64,000 nt of DNA from Stictocephala bisonia (taxonomy: Eukaryota; Arthropoda; Insecta; Hemiptera; Membracidae): NCBI GenBank assembly GCA_035578905.1, contig JAQJVL010000151.1, positions 497,001-561,000 on the forward strand, in the 5' to 3' direction. The notes beneath the pieces are model-generated. The model saw only the letters and a list, made by a program, of their open reading frames with translations. It was not told the origin of the DNA and made no database searches. Each line of letters begins with the position of its first letter. The first letter of the stretch is position 1. A program made the translations under genes and the position numbers. Of this stretch, positions 1-11,240 are shown piece by piece.

Positions 1-600
1 AATAATAAATGGGAATAAAATATAAATAGATTAACAAACATTAGATAGTTAACTAGCTTGATATGTTTTATGTAAATAATTAATTGAGGAAATAACAAAT
101 AAAAAACTTGAAATTAACTTAAAACTATCTGTGAAAAACGTTGAAACAAATATCATATAACAAAGAAATAGTCAAACATAAAACACAAATGTAATAGTTG
201 GATAGATAACTATCATGAGCATGTTTACTTAACTAATTAACTACATTCTTGGCAAAATTGAAGTAAACTAACAATTAAAAAGTAGGTTATTGAAAATGAG
301 ATCAAAATGTAAATACATTAACAAAAATAAGATAATAGTCAAATTTTTGAAAAAAACAGTGCAATGAAATATTAAAAAAAATATCATATCGCAAAAAAAA
401 TATTCAAACAACAAAAACAATTATAATAGTTAAATACATACTATTTAATCAATTGAAAAAAATCAATTATCATGATTAGTTTACTTGACTAATAGAGTAA
501 TTTTTAAACAAAAATGAACTAAACTAACAATTAAAAATATGTAAGTCAGATCAAAATATTAATAGGTTAAAAGTAAGATAATACTAACATAATAGACTAG
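1..600. repeat. Degenerate ~250-bp AT-rich tandem repeat
   Basis: Very AT-rich sequence in which a block around 225-345 recurs at 479-586. Both blocks share TTTACTT followed by ACTAA, then AAACTAACAATTAAAAA, then AGATCAAAAT and a TAAGATAATA stretch. A weaker third match lies at about 15-50. The spacing is roughly 250-285 bp, as expected for an old, diverged satellite or tandem duplication. There is no credible coding potential. The array may continue outside the window. Confidence 0.45.
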
Positions 601-1149
601 GTAGATAATGTTTTATTTAAAAAGGTTGAAATTGAAAATATATTACGTTTTACACTTGACAGCTCCTCAACCACCCATAAAAAATAAACTGTTCTATAAT
701 TTCTTCGTTTATTTTCATTGGTACATTAACGAATTATATTCAATTTGTACTTTGTCCATACTGTTTATTTTATTTTACTAAGGCCATAAAGTAGCTTATC
801 ATGCCACATCATAGCATTTTAAAACAAAAGTATTTATATAATATTCAAACTGAATAAGATATAACAAGATATAATGAACATAATAAAACAATAACAAATT
901 AGATAAAGCGAGATGTCACTGAAGTTGGGTTTGTGAATTTTACTAATGAAAATTTGATAAAGGTTATTAAGATTACTCTGTAGTTTATTGTTGTTCTACG
1001 TTTGTAATAAAAAATAAACTACACAATATTTATTTCATTGATTGTCTTACTTTAGTTAAAATTAAAAATTCAGAATATTTTTTCTAATATTTATGCAGTT
1101 ACATAAATAATCTACAGGCTTTTTAATTTTAAAGGTAACTTATTTTATT

Positions 1150-2690
1150 TGGTATATATTGATATGTACTTAGCCACTGTTGTGAACTATCTGCATTTGA
1201 GTCCACACCAAATCCATTCTTTTTAAATCGAGGATTTGGCTGCATTTCTATTGGTTTCATAAACGTTCAAACGTTCCTAAACCGTAGATATTAGGAAGTT
1301 CTCCAAATTCAATCCAACTTGTGTTTTTGGGGATTTCTTACTCGAGACGTTTTGAAGTCCTCTAACCAAAGAAATTACCGAAGATAATGTTGGGTACAAT
1401 TTCCCGCTTATTTTCACTGTTATTTTTTCGAAGGATTTTAAAAGAGAGGCACAGTCTTCTAAAATATCTAAAAACTGGTTAGAGTCCAAGTTTGAAATAT
1501 TTGTTTGAATCTAAGGTAATGTAGGTGACGGTGGTATCTTCAACTCCAATAGCCTTTCAATCATAAGTAACGAGGTATTCCACCTCGTTGCAACGTCCTA
1601 TTTTAATTTAAGTTCTGGAATGTTCATTTGCTTCTGAATATCACGTAACTTGTTGGTGAATTTTGTGCTGTGCTTGAAATGGCCGACTATAGAACGACAT
1701 TTACTGAGTAGTTCGTTAATTTCTTTAATTTTGTCTTGGTTTTCATTGGTTGTGCTTATGGAGTCTTTAACTACTAAGTTTTTACGTATGAGCAATGCAA
1801 TAATGATTTATCTTTTGGAAATCTCTTATGGCTTCTTCATTGTACTTGCATTGTGTCACAAATGTAACGACTTTGTTCAAAATATTCCATTCATTGCAAA
1901 TGAATTTCAAAGCGTCAGCGATATTTTCAGCTGTGTGATCTACTGAAATATCAACTGTGGAGAGTACAAATGACTTTAATTTTGCTTCGTGTCTGAAGTG
2001 GCATGTTACAGTCAAATAGGCATTATTACTGTCCGAAGTCCACATATCTGTTGTCCAAGATACATTTTCGTCGGCAACCTCAGATATAATTTCTTTTTGT
2101 GAACGAGAACACACAGCATATTTTCGTCTAACAATTTGTGGGTCAGTGTTTTTCGACTGGGTAGTGCATAGTCTGGGTTAAGCTTCTTTATAGAATGTTT
2201 AAATTCAACATTTCCCACTATTTGTAGAGGCTGGTAATCTAACGCAATCATCTCCACAAATGCGTCATCAACACATTTTTGGTTAACTCTTGTGGGGGAA
2301 CAACTCTCATTTGTCTCGGTCTCTGAATAGGTGGTTCGTCTAGTAATTCTCCTAAATCAGAGGTCTTTGAAGTACTAGCTACAATAGCAATAGATGAGCT
2401 ATGGACTATGTATAAATTACTACTAGTAGTAGTGGTAGCATCGGTAAACAGGAATTCTGCTTCTTTTGCCACAAACGATTCTGGTGTAGGCCTGCCTGTT
2501 AATTCTAAAAACAAAACAGGATGTTTATTCTTAAGATGAGTAATCATATTGGTAGTACCAAAATGCTTATAAATAGCAGAACACGTTTTGCATTTGACTT
2601 TGTTTCCTTCGTCTACTCTTCTGAAGCCCTCCCAAACGAAAGATGTTTTATTAACTCACCCTCTTGGCATTGTAATAAAGTAATAAAACT
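1150..2690 (-). pseudogene. Dead hAT-family transposase (BED finger plus RNase H-like domain)
   Basis: Minus-strand fragments in several frames line up in the order of a ZBED-type hAT transposase. At ~2590-2520 is a BED zinc finger (VKCKTC ... HLKNKHP). At ~2250-2130 is a segment with IALDYQPLQIV and LNPDYALPSRKTL. At ~2080-1800 is the RNase H-like core with WTTDMWTS, LTVTCHF and CIAHT. After a frameshift near 1790 the reading continues NLVVKDSI to ~1600. There an in-frame TAG sits where the family usually has a glutamine, followed by DVATRWNTSLLMIERLLE. The C-terminal part has KYPTLSSVISLVRGLQ-like residues (SGKLYPTLSSVISLVRGLQ, 1480-1340) and a PRFKKNGF motif at ~1235. Several frameshifts and at least one stop make it non-functional. 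Terminal inverted repeats were not identified with confidence. Confidence 0.85.
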
Positions 2691-2799
2691 TACGGGATGC
2701 AACAATAACAATAACAGCAACCACTCACTACAATAAACCACGTTGATAACAATACTGGACTTCTCGACCACACTTACAAAATCATATTGCACTTGCACT

Positions 2800-3770
2800 C
2801 ATGAATCATTCGCCACTGTCTGTCACTCACTAATATTCAATATTCATTCCTAAAGTTAAAGTAAACAACTAAACTATTCTCCGACAGAGAGTGAGGCATT
2901 ACGATTAGGGAGGCATGATTCACCCTAATTCCTAGAGTTTACGACGAACTTAGTTTTCATAACAACTATGGATAAAAAATCAATTTAAGAATCTTGAAAA
3001 TGTTAAGTCATTCTTTAAAGTATACAAAGGGAGGTTTACTTTAAAATTAATTACTACATGATTTACAAATAATTTATTTTACTTGATTAACCGATTGCAA
3101 TCCGAAATTCATTTAGACTAGTTTTGTTAAATCTAAAAATGTTTACTTATGTATAAGTAAGTCAAAGGACGGTGTAATTGAATCCGCGACATTATGTTGA
3201 ATGGAGTTAGTGATCCCTAACGTTGTTTATTTTCAGTACATATGCAATTAATTTCTTTAGTTCATTGTCACGGTCTTTGACACGGTTTTCAGCTTATTAG
3301 TAACCAAATAAATCAATGATATTAATATTAATGCTATTATATTAAATACACTAAATACATTAGATACTTTACGTGTGATTTTATCTATATTATTTACCTT
3401 TACCTGTTCCATGCAATGTAAAGGTAACGTACATGGTATACACTTATCTTTTTATTTAGTTAATAACTTATTAATGCAACTTTTAAGAAATCTTCATACT
3501 AATTTATAGTTGACTTTTGCCTATTTCTGACTTATATGAGTGATCCATGTGACTTATATATATCGATCCAATAGTGATAAACATTCTTGATTCATTTTTA
3601 CAAAAACTATTTTGAATTGAATAATAAATAGAGATAAAAAATTTACTTTTATGTATGAATGAAGGTTTCAACATATTTTAAGACGAGAAAAATAAATCTA
3701 TCAACAAGAGAATAGCCAAGGTTCGTGGGAATAGTTATGTCAGGCTAATACGTCATTTCCTGAGGGCTGC
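2800..3770. other. AT-rich noncoding stretch
   Basis: I see no gene, RNA or clear repeat here. It probably includes the outer sequence of the adjacent hAT element, but I could not define its end. Confidence 0.5.
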
Positions 3771-3774
3771 TATT

Positions 3775-4215
3775 TCCAACCAACACTTCGAGTCGAATCA
3801 ACTCGCCGGCCGACGAGTCGGAAGTCCTCGTTAAACTTCGGACGAGTTCGGGTTTCACTTGTTTTACTCCGAGTAAACTCAACTAGCAACTCGAGTCGAG
3901 TCAACTCGCCGGGCGGTGAGTCGGATGTCCTCGTCAAACTTCGGGCAAGTTCGGGTTTTACCATGAGTCAACTCATCTTGCACGTTGATTCCAGTCATCT
4001 CGCCGATCGGAAGTCCTCGTTAACCTTCGGTCGAGTTCGGTTTTTGACTCGAGTTGACTCGCCAAGCAATGAGTCGGAAACCTTCGTCAACTTTCGTGTG
4101 AGTTAATTTTAGACCCCTTCACAGCAGTACAATTCCATTTAACTCGAGTTGAAATTAAAATGACTCGAGTTGAATCGAGTCAGGAACTCGAGTTGACTCA
4201 ACTCGACACATCACT
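3775..4215. repeat. CGAGT-rich degenerate tandem repeat block
   Basis: A CpG- and GC-richer island in an AT-rich neighbourhood. Three to four diverged copies of a ~80-115-bp unit can be followed, each with GAGTCAACTCGCC, a GAGTCGGAAGTCCTCG-like part, and AACTTCGG(N)CGAGTTCGG. The block ends in short ACTCGAGT palindromes up to ~4208. The 64-codon minus-strand reading frame over 3770-3964 follows from the repeat and is not a gene. A loosely similar CGAG-rich block lies at 63.1-63.3 kb. Confidence 0.6.
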
Positions 4216-5670
4216 AACTAGCTCTTCGCTTCGGCCACTCTTAATAACCTTAAGGTACAGTTTGTTCCAAGAAGTACATATTATTCTAGGTTATTTAAAG
4301 TTATTGATGTGTTTCATCCAATGAGAACGTTTTTGGCAGATTCCAAATGATAACAATGCTGAAATGTAAATAATTATTTCATTATTTATGATAGTAGATT
4401 TCCAACGCTTGGAGTGTTTAACAAACTACACTGCGATACATCATGTATAAATATCCCTTATCCTACCACCTCAATTTATCTACATTTCAATCGGAAGTTG
4501 GTTAATTTAGAAAACATATAGTAAAGCATAAAACCTTTATCACCCTTGGTTTCCCAAAATTCAATGTTGGTGTCGTGCGTGTTTAATATTATAATGAAAA
4601 ACTACCCATTATTGATATTCCTCAAGTCTTCAAAATATTGGATCTCACTTTAATCTTCAAACCAAGTAAATATTGGAGCAAGCATTGTGATATCGACTAT
4701 ATAAGAATAGTTTCCTCCTAGAGAGAATAATAAATAACAATATGCTATAAATGATTTAAATTTAATAGGTAAGGACCATTTCAGACCAAGCCGATTTTAG
4801 ATCTGGCATATTTGTTGTGATCAATGCTTAGTTTGGAATGAACCTCCAATAAAAACAGGAATTGGAAGGTAAATAAATAAATAAAACTGAAACCACTATA
4901 GCATTATTAATGGTACACTTCCAACAAATGAGACAATCTGTAAAAAGAGCTTTTAATAAAGTACAAAATCGATTACTCTATTATCTCGGATATTATTTCA
5001 GCAGCAAGTAAAAAGTTAGTTAAAGAATACCTTTGGTTCCCGCAAAGTCACTCCGAGCAGCTAAATAATGGCCTTGCTCAGGATTGAGTGCTGCTCCAGA
5101 TCACACAGGCCATCACCTCCAGGTTACACAAAGATTTATCCCTGTCGTTCGATATACCAGCGTGTTATCCTAGTGTTTGATGGTTGGAAAAAGTGTCTGA
5201 CCTTCAAAGAAAGTAAAACTCTAATAGATTATTCTGAATTGAGGATTGTGAGGCACATAGACCTTACGTTCTCTCTCTATATTACGAGCAATATCAGTGT
5301 TGAAAAGCTTAAAATTGAATTATTAAGTCGATGAGAATCAGATTATTCAATGTGTTGTATCATTTTATCGTATCAATTAATTTTAATATTTAACACTCAG
5401 AGATGAGTTTCAATAAAAAGAAAACACCAATTCAAAGAATAAAAATTATAATCACTTTCAACAAAGACTTTCTTACATACACAACTAAAATAATATAAAA
5501 TTCTTCAGTAAAAAAAAAATCAAATAAAATAAAATAAATTATCCAAAATATATAATATGTCACTTATCTAATTTTATTTATCATTGCTACTATCGACTTT
5601 TTAGGTAAAAATGTTATCTGCCTATTCAGGAATTAAGTACAATATTCTATGTATTATGTATATAAATTAT
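4216..5670. other. AT-rich noncoding stretch
   Basis: No supported feature. An 88-codon plus-strand frame at 5068-5334 has no recognisable domain and resembles the chance frames common in this window. Confidence 0.45.
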
Positions 5671-5677
5671 TTATTAT

Positions 5678-5678
<1 letters not shown>

Positions 5679-5770
<92 letters not shown>
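5679..5770. repeat. Compound (CA)n-(TA)n microsatellite
   Basis: About 21 CA dinucleotides (5679-5721) run directly into about 24 TA dinucleotides (5722-5770). Confidence 0.97.
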
Positions 5771-5772
<2 letters not shown>

Positions 5773-5889
5773 GTAAACTTGAAAATTTTGCAAAAATACA
5801 TTACATAATACAAAAAAATACATGGATTTTGATACAATAGTTTCATAGTAATAGCTCATTAATAAGAAAGGTTTAGTGAAATTTGTCAA

Positions 5890-6035
5890 TAACACTGTAT
5901 AGGTAGGCGAGTGGGTCAATAGCACTATAAGTGTATAGGTGGGTGGGAGAGTCAACACCAATGTACGTATGAGGGAGGGTGAATGGGTCAACACCACTGT
6001 ACATGCATGGGTAGGTGGGCGGGTCAAACTTCTTG
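5890..6035 (+). repeat. G-rich minisatellite, degenerate copies
   Basis: Three to four diverged units containing GGTGGGTGGG or GGTAGGTGGGCGGG, then GTCAACACCAC and TGTACATGCATGG. Units are about 36-40 bp. The same unit recurs at 7.1-7.8, 10.5-10.9, 20.3 and 62.8 kb. Confidence 0.7.
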
Positions 6036-6179
6036 GGTGTCTTGTTCAGTCCTTACATTATTATTCGTACAGTAGCAGTGACGAGGAATATCTACTCTTA
6101 TATTCGGTTAAAACTCGGCTAAATGTTATTAGAACACTAAATAGCACAATACATAATATTTATGAAATAAAATAGAGTC

Positions 6180-7090
6180 TCACCTAGTAGGTTACGAAAA
6201 AAAAACTATAAAATATTTTGTAATGATTATTCAAACTTTTCACTAATAGCATTTTCGCTAGTAAAGCTGATGACTTTTCATTATTCAGCAGATTTTTACT
6301 TAAACATTTAACTCAATATACATTATACATCTGGCATTGACTTACATGCACAAATAATTCATACACGATGTCTAATTACTGGGTATTTAGAGCCGGTGGG
6401 GGGTGGGGTAGGCTGGCAGAACTCCAATGAAGTCCAGATAATGAACGGGAGCCACAGTTGGTGGACTTGGGTCCGGTCCAAAATGGTAATTACTTGTAAT
6501 TCTCTAACTTATGTGCATTGACACAATAAAAACATAACCAGTGCAGATTTAATACTTATTAGTACTGTTTTATAATTTACTATTTATTATTTGTTGAAAC
6601 GAAAGCCTTGCAAGTGGACTTTGTAAACTAATTTAGCATTGTACTTATTTATATAAAATTAACTCTAATAAGTTAATTTACTTTATATTTATTATTTACT
6701 GTTTATTATTAATTTAAAATCAACAATGCAGTTAAAGATGATATGAGTTGTTCATGACAGAAAGTTGTTTAAATGTAACAACTAGTCAATTTAAGAAATT
6801 TTATTCCGATTCTCAAACATTGAATATTAGTGACAACTGAATCTGAAAGGATATTAAGGGTACACTAAAGTTAATTTTCAGTTTAGACTCATTAAGTCTT
6901 ATTAAACTATATTTACACTTATCGAATACACTTATCTTGTATTGATACGTAATTAAGAAACGATCATTACAAAATATTTTTATATATACAAAACTTTCTA
7001 TTAAAAATTAAAGTAGCCTTATACTGTATTTGAAAATAGCTAATGGTTATTCTTAATCAAATAATCTATTGATTAACAACGGCGTTACTC
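6180..7090. other. AT-rich noncoding stretch
   Basis: No gene or RNA seen. A short G-rich run lies at 6392-6408. Confidence 0.45.
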
Positions 7091-7094
7091 CAAC

Positions 7095-7690
7095 TGTTCC
7101 CACCCACCTACTTGCACTCGTGTGTTCTTCATCACCACCTACGTGTATGGTGGGTTCGTGAGTTATGAACAATTTGCATGGTACCCACCCACTCGTACTC
7201 GTGTGTTCTTCATCACCACCTACGTGTATGGTGGGTTCGTGAGTTATTACCAATTTGCATGGTACCCATCCACTCACACTCGTGTGTTCTTCATCACCAC
7301 CTACGTGTATGGTGGGTTCGTGTGTTATTATCAATTTGCATAGTACCCATCCACTCACACTCGTGTGTTCTTCATCACCACCTACGTGTATGGTGGGTTC
7401 GTGAGTTATTACCGATTTGCATGGTACCCACCCACTCGCACTCGTGTGTTCTTCATCACCACCTACGTGTATGGTAGGTTCGTGAGTTATTACCAATTTT
7501 CATGGTACCCACCCACTCGCACTCGTGTGTTCTTCATCACCACCTATGTGTATGGTAGGTTCGTGAGTTATTACCAATTTTCATGGTACCCACCCACTCG
7601 CACTCGTGTGTTCTTCATCACCACCTACGTGTATGGTGGGTTCGTGAGTTATTACCAATTTTTATGGTACCCACCCTACGCAAATTGACG
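7095..7690. repeat. 81-bp tandem array, about 7 copies
   Basis: The marker TGTGTTCTTC occurs at 7121, 7202, 7283, 7364, 7445, 7526 and 7607, exactly every 81 bp. Because 81 is divisible by three, long open frames appear on both strands; they are artefacts. Each unit contains ACCCACCCACTCGCACTCGTG followed by CATCACCACC (G-rich unit in reverse), then TACGTGTATGGTGGGTTCGTG and TTATTACCA (G-rich unit forward). The 81-bp monomer therefore looks like an inverted dimer of the ~36-40-bp minisatellite unit found elsewhere in the window. Confidence 0.9.
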
Positions 7691-7815
7691 GGTGGGTGGA
7701 TCATTACCACCATACGTTCATGGTACCCACCGCACGTGTATGAGTAGATGGGTTATTACCACCATAATTGAATGGATGGTGGGCTGGTCATTTAATCATA
7801 TGTGTATAGGTGGTT
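7690..7815 (+). repeat. Degenerate flank of the G-rich minisatellite
   Basis: Forward-oriented units with GGGTGGGTGGATCATTACCA and GGTGGGCTGGTCA follow the 81-bp array. They suggest that the array arose inside an older 36-40-bp minisatellite tract. Confidence 0.6.
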
Positions 7816-8020
7816 TTTCTACTGATATATAATATGATTTATGGCTATTTGTTTATGTTTATGTTTATAATATTGTTAAGCTTTGTTAGTCTTATTATAC
7901 AATTTGGTTTGTTATCGTTATATAGGCGAAAAATTATTCTATTTAATGTTTTTTTTTGTATGTTAATTTCCTTATATTTTATTGTTTTAGTAGGCCTAAA
8001 TGTACAAAAATAACTGTCAA

Positions 8021-8021
<1 letters not shown>

Positions 8022-8066
<45 letters not shown>
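8022..8066. repeat. (TA)n microsatellite
   Basis: About 22 uninterrupted TA dinucleotides. Confidence 0.95.
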
Positions 8067-8072
<6 letters not shown>

Positions 8073-8539
8073 TGCTTTGTTATTTTATAGGTAGATAATT
8101 AATTTATATCTGATACACATCTTATTTTAAATATTGATATTTCGAAATTTTTGTTTTTTTCTTAATTATTTATATCTCCCATCAAAAAAACACAAAAATG
8201 AATATGATTGTAATATTAAAAAAATACTAATAGCAAGAAAATTACTCGTAAAATAACATCATACAAAATTAAAACTTTTAAAAAATTTTTAATTTTTATA
8301 CGTATTTGTAACCATACAATATTTCGTTGTTGGTTGTTAAGCTTTTTTTGTACATATTATTATTCCTAGAAATGTAGTAAATATAATTAGTATATCTCTC
8401 AATTAGCTTTAAGCTAGAGGGATAAATAAGTGAACTATATGAGAAGAAGATATTGTAAATGGAAATATATGAATAAACAAGTAAATATAAAATTTAGAAG
8501 GTGATTAACCAACTACATTCATATGAGTCCCACTGAGAC

Positions 8540-8930
8540 GTAGAATATTGCTAATAGCAAACTTTTGGGACAATGTTTGTATTATTATGTTCTCGGTAGT
8601 AACGTTATCCAGTCCGTCAGGTCATGTGGAACACTGGGAGATAGTAACCCTAGATCCACATGTGAAACAGAGAGCCTTATTTGAACAGGAATACGCTTTG
8701 TATTTATGTTTAAGAGTGCAAATATCATACCCTCACAGAACTGGGAAGCGTTATAAAATTCGCTTGCCATAGTTTCCTCCTCTGGATACGTACAACGGGG
8801 AATTACAAGAGTGTAAGTAAGGCCTAACCATGACAGCACAATACGTTGTATGATCTCTGCCCTTGAGGACATTCCGGTGGATCGTACCTTTGTGGACAGG
8901 GGACCCAAGAATCACTTACTGCTGATGTTA
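8540..8930. other. Unassigned GC-richer segment
   Basis: This ~390-bp segment has more even base composition than its flanks. It carries overlapping open frames on both strands (74 codons plus at 8548-8772; 107 codons minus at 8908-8585). I do not recognise a domain in either. It may be an exon-like remnant or part of an unknown mobile element; there is no evidence to choose. Confidence 0.25.
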
Positions 8931-10460
8931 TTATGTGAGACATGCTGGGAATAAGTATGTTGATACTTTTTTCCTAAGTTACTTTTTGGTTTTATTATTT
9001 ACAAAAATACGACATGTTTTACTTTTACATCAATGTAAAGAAAGTAGCATAGTTATAATTTGATTATAAATGATGAAGTACATCCATCATATAATGTTTA
9101 GTTGCCTTTTTATAGTTTCCGTTTCAATATCACTCAAAGTTTCGGGATCTTTGTATGTTCAGAGAAGTTTATCGTGGTTGTGTTTAAGCCAGGCAAAGTG
9201 CTGATAGTCCCTTAGGGCTATCCTGATAGACCATAGCTACCATAGTTACTATAGCTCTGCACACATTAGATCGATGAAGCTATTCTATTGACCATAATCC
9301 ATATATACACTTGAAAAACTCTGCGGTATTTTAAAATCATATAATATAAAAGTAACACTTTATAATAGTGGTATTAATTAATAATTATAATTGTTATTCT
9401 ATAAAACACCAGTTCCATTTAATTGTGAATCTCTCCGGCCTGACTAATGTAAACGTTGCTAGGCAAATCGATCACCATAATACATTTTGTACTCATATTG
9501 TAATGAATGTGTGTTATTACGTCACTATTTTTCTAAAATTAATAACTATAAACTATACTTGTGAAAACGTAATAATCACACACATCTTATCTGTAGAAAT
9601 TTCATCTATTTCTAGCAATACTGTATTTGTAGCCAAATAGCACTAAGTGAAGTTATTGAATATCTATTTAAAATATCACATTAACAAAAGTATTAATTGT
9701 ATTAATCAAGTAAACATTCATTGTTAGAAGAAGCAATACGATTATTGTACTTGTAAAATACGAATAAAGTCAACAATATTTTGCCTAACAGAGGAGAACA
9801 GAGCCACCTGAGAACATCAGCACATTAATGTAATGTGCTTAACATCCCCCAAGTGACTCCCATTGTGCTCCCCTCCCGACGTTTCACTGAGGAGATTTGA
9901 TACTTACACTCACTGCTCTCATAACATTTATGTTGATGTTATTAGCATACTTTATTTCTCCATAAAATATAGCTTGATTTATACTGCCTTTTGGTAAAAT
10001 TTCAATTAAATCTACAAATCGTTGTTTTAATTGAATATAACTCTTTAGTTTATATATAGTTGTTTTTAGCCCCAACTAAAATTTTTTTTTCAGAAGTGAC
10101 AAATGAGTTAGGGCATTGAGTAATACAAATAAAATAATAATATATGATACTATATTATTACAAAATAATAAGTTGTTTATTATGTCTGAACTTTATTTTT
10201 AATTATTAACAATAAACTTATTCAAATTCAGTAACTGCCTTATGTAAAATGTATTGAAGAAATCTAATCATAAAAGTATCACGTCCCCTTCGGTGAAACA
10301 GATCGTAGTAACTCGAAATAACAAAACACCGATATAATTTTCAGTTAAAACAGAATCAACAGTTAAAATAACAAAGGGTAATTTGGGCCCGATAGTAACA
10401 AAAGCAAGGAAACGCTAAAGAGACCCTCCTAGTACAGGTGAAACATTTATAAACACACAT
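8931..10460. other. AT-rich noncoding stretch
   Basis: No supported gene. A small perfect hairpin lies near 9820-9840 (GCACATTA, 3-base loop, TAATGTGC). Confidence 0.45.
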
Positions 10461-10466
10461 ACAGAT

Positions 10467-10929
10467 ACGGTGGTGATGACTCTCACCTACCCACACAAGT
10501 ACGGTGGTGATAACTCTCCCAACTACCCAAACAAGTATAGTGGTGATGACTCTCCCACCTACCCACACAGGTACGGTGGTGATGACTCTCCCAACTACCC
10601 AAACAAGTATAGTGGTGATGACTCTCCCACCTACCCACACAGGTACGGTGGTGATGACTCTCCCACCTACCCACACAAGTACGGTGGTGATGACTCTCCC
10701 AACTACCCATACAAGTACGGTGGTGTTGACTCTCCCACCTACCCATACAAGTACGATGGTGATGACTCTCCCACCTACCCATACAAGTACGGTGGTGTTG
10801 ACTCTCCCACCTACCCATACAAGTACGGTGGTGATGATTTTCCCACCTACCCATACAGGTACAGTGGTGATGACTCTCCCAACTACCCATAAAAGAACGT
10901 GGTTATGACTCTCCCACCTACCCATACAC
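10467..10929 (-). repeat. 36-bp G-rich minisatellite, about 13 copies
   Basis: Tandem units on the plus strand read GGTGGTGATGACTCTCCCA then CCTACCCACACAAGTAC, with few substitutions. On the minus strand each unit shows GTGGGTAGGTGGGAGAGTC followed by ATCACCACC. Twelve codons per unit keep frames open on both strands; the 134-189-codon frames here are artefacts. Confidence 0.93.
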
Positions 10930-11091
10930 GTATGAGTTATTGGAGAACTGAAATCAAAATGTTTGAATACTTAGATAATTTGTGTTTTAATTCAATGCCT
11001 ACCTTAACAGATAATAACTGTTACAATACACATATTACAGTTGGATATAACAGAATACTTACTATTGTTATATCGGATAAGAACAGTATCT

Positions 11092-11240
11092 GCCGGCGTG
11101 GTGGCTCAGTGGCTAAGGTTTCGGACTGCGGAGGGCAAGATCCAAGGTTCAAATCCCCGCTGAGCCAACGGTCGGTACTTCACTCGTTGAATAAAGTTGA
11201 CGCACAGTCCTGTAGGCCCATGTCAACTGACGAGTGAAGT
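11092..11240 (+). mobile_element. tRNA-derived SINE, family 1, copy 1
   Basis: The 5' part is tRNA-like, with a box A region TGGCTCAGTGGCTAAGG and a box B region GGTTCAAATCC closed by CTGAGCCA. The tRNA-unrelated part can fold: ACTTCACTCGT pairs with ACGAGTGAAGT at the 3' end, and GTTGAC pairs with GTCAAC inside. A second copy of exactly the same length (149 bp) lies at 16922-17070, with about 11 differences (~93% identity). That makes this a dispersed family and not a lone tRNA gene. RNA polymerase III transcription and LINE-driven mobilisation are inferred from the class. Confidence 0.88.

Noticed and set aside
3770..3964. 64-codon Arg/Ser/Thr-rich minus frame
   Set aside because: It lies wholly in the CGAGT repeat and is compositionally driven.
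7053..7688. Frames of 73-147 codons on both strands
   Set aside because: They are a result of the 81-bp period being divisible by three.
9868..9900. Additional Penelope-type hammerhead (GACGTTTC...TGAGGAG)
   Set aside because: The boxes are in the wrong order and spacing for a hammerhead on either strand.
10356..10925. Frames of 112-189 codons on both strands
   Set aside because: They come from the 36-bp minisatellite; repeated peptides in every frame are not evidence of a protein.
11092..11170. Functional tRNA gene
   Set aside because: The head is tRNA-like, but the same head plus a conserved non-tRNA 3' part recurs at 16922, so a SINE is the better explanation.
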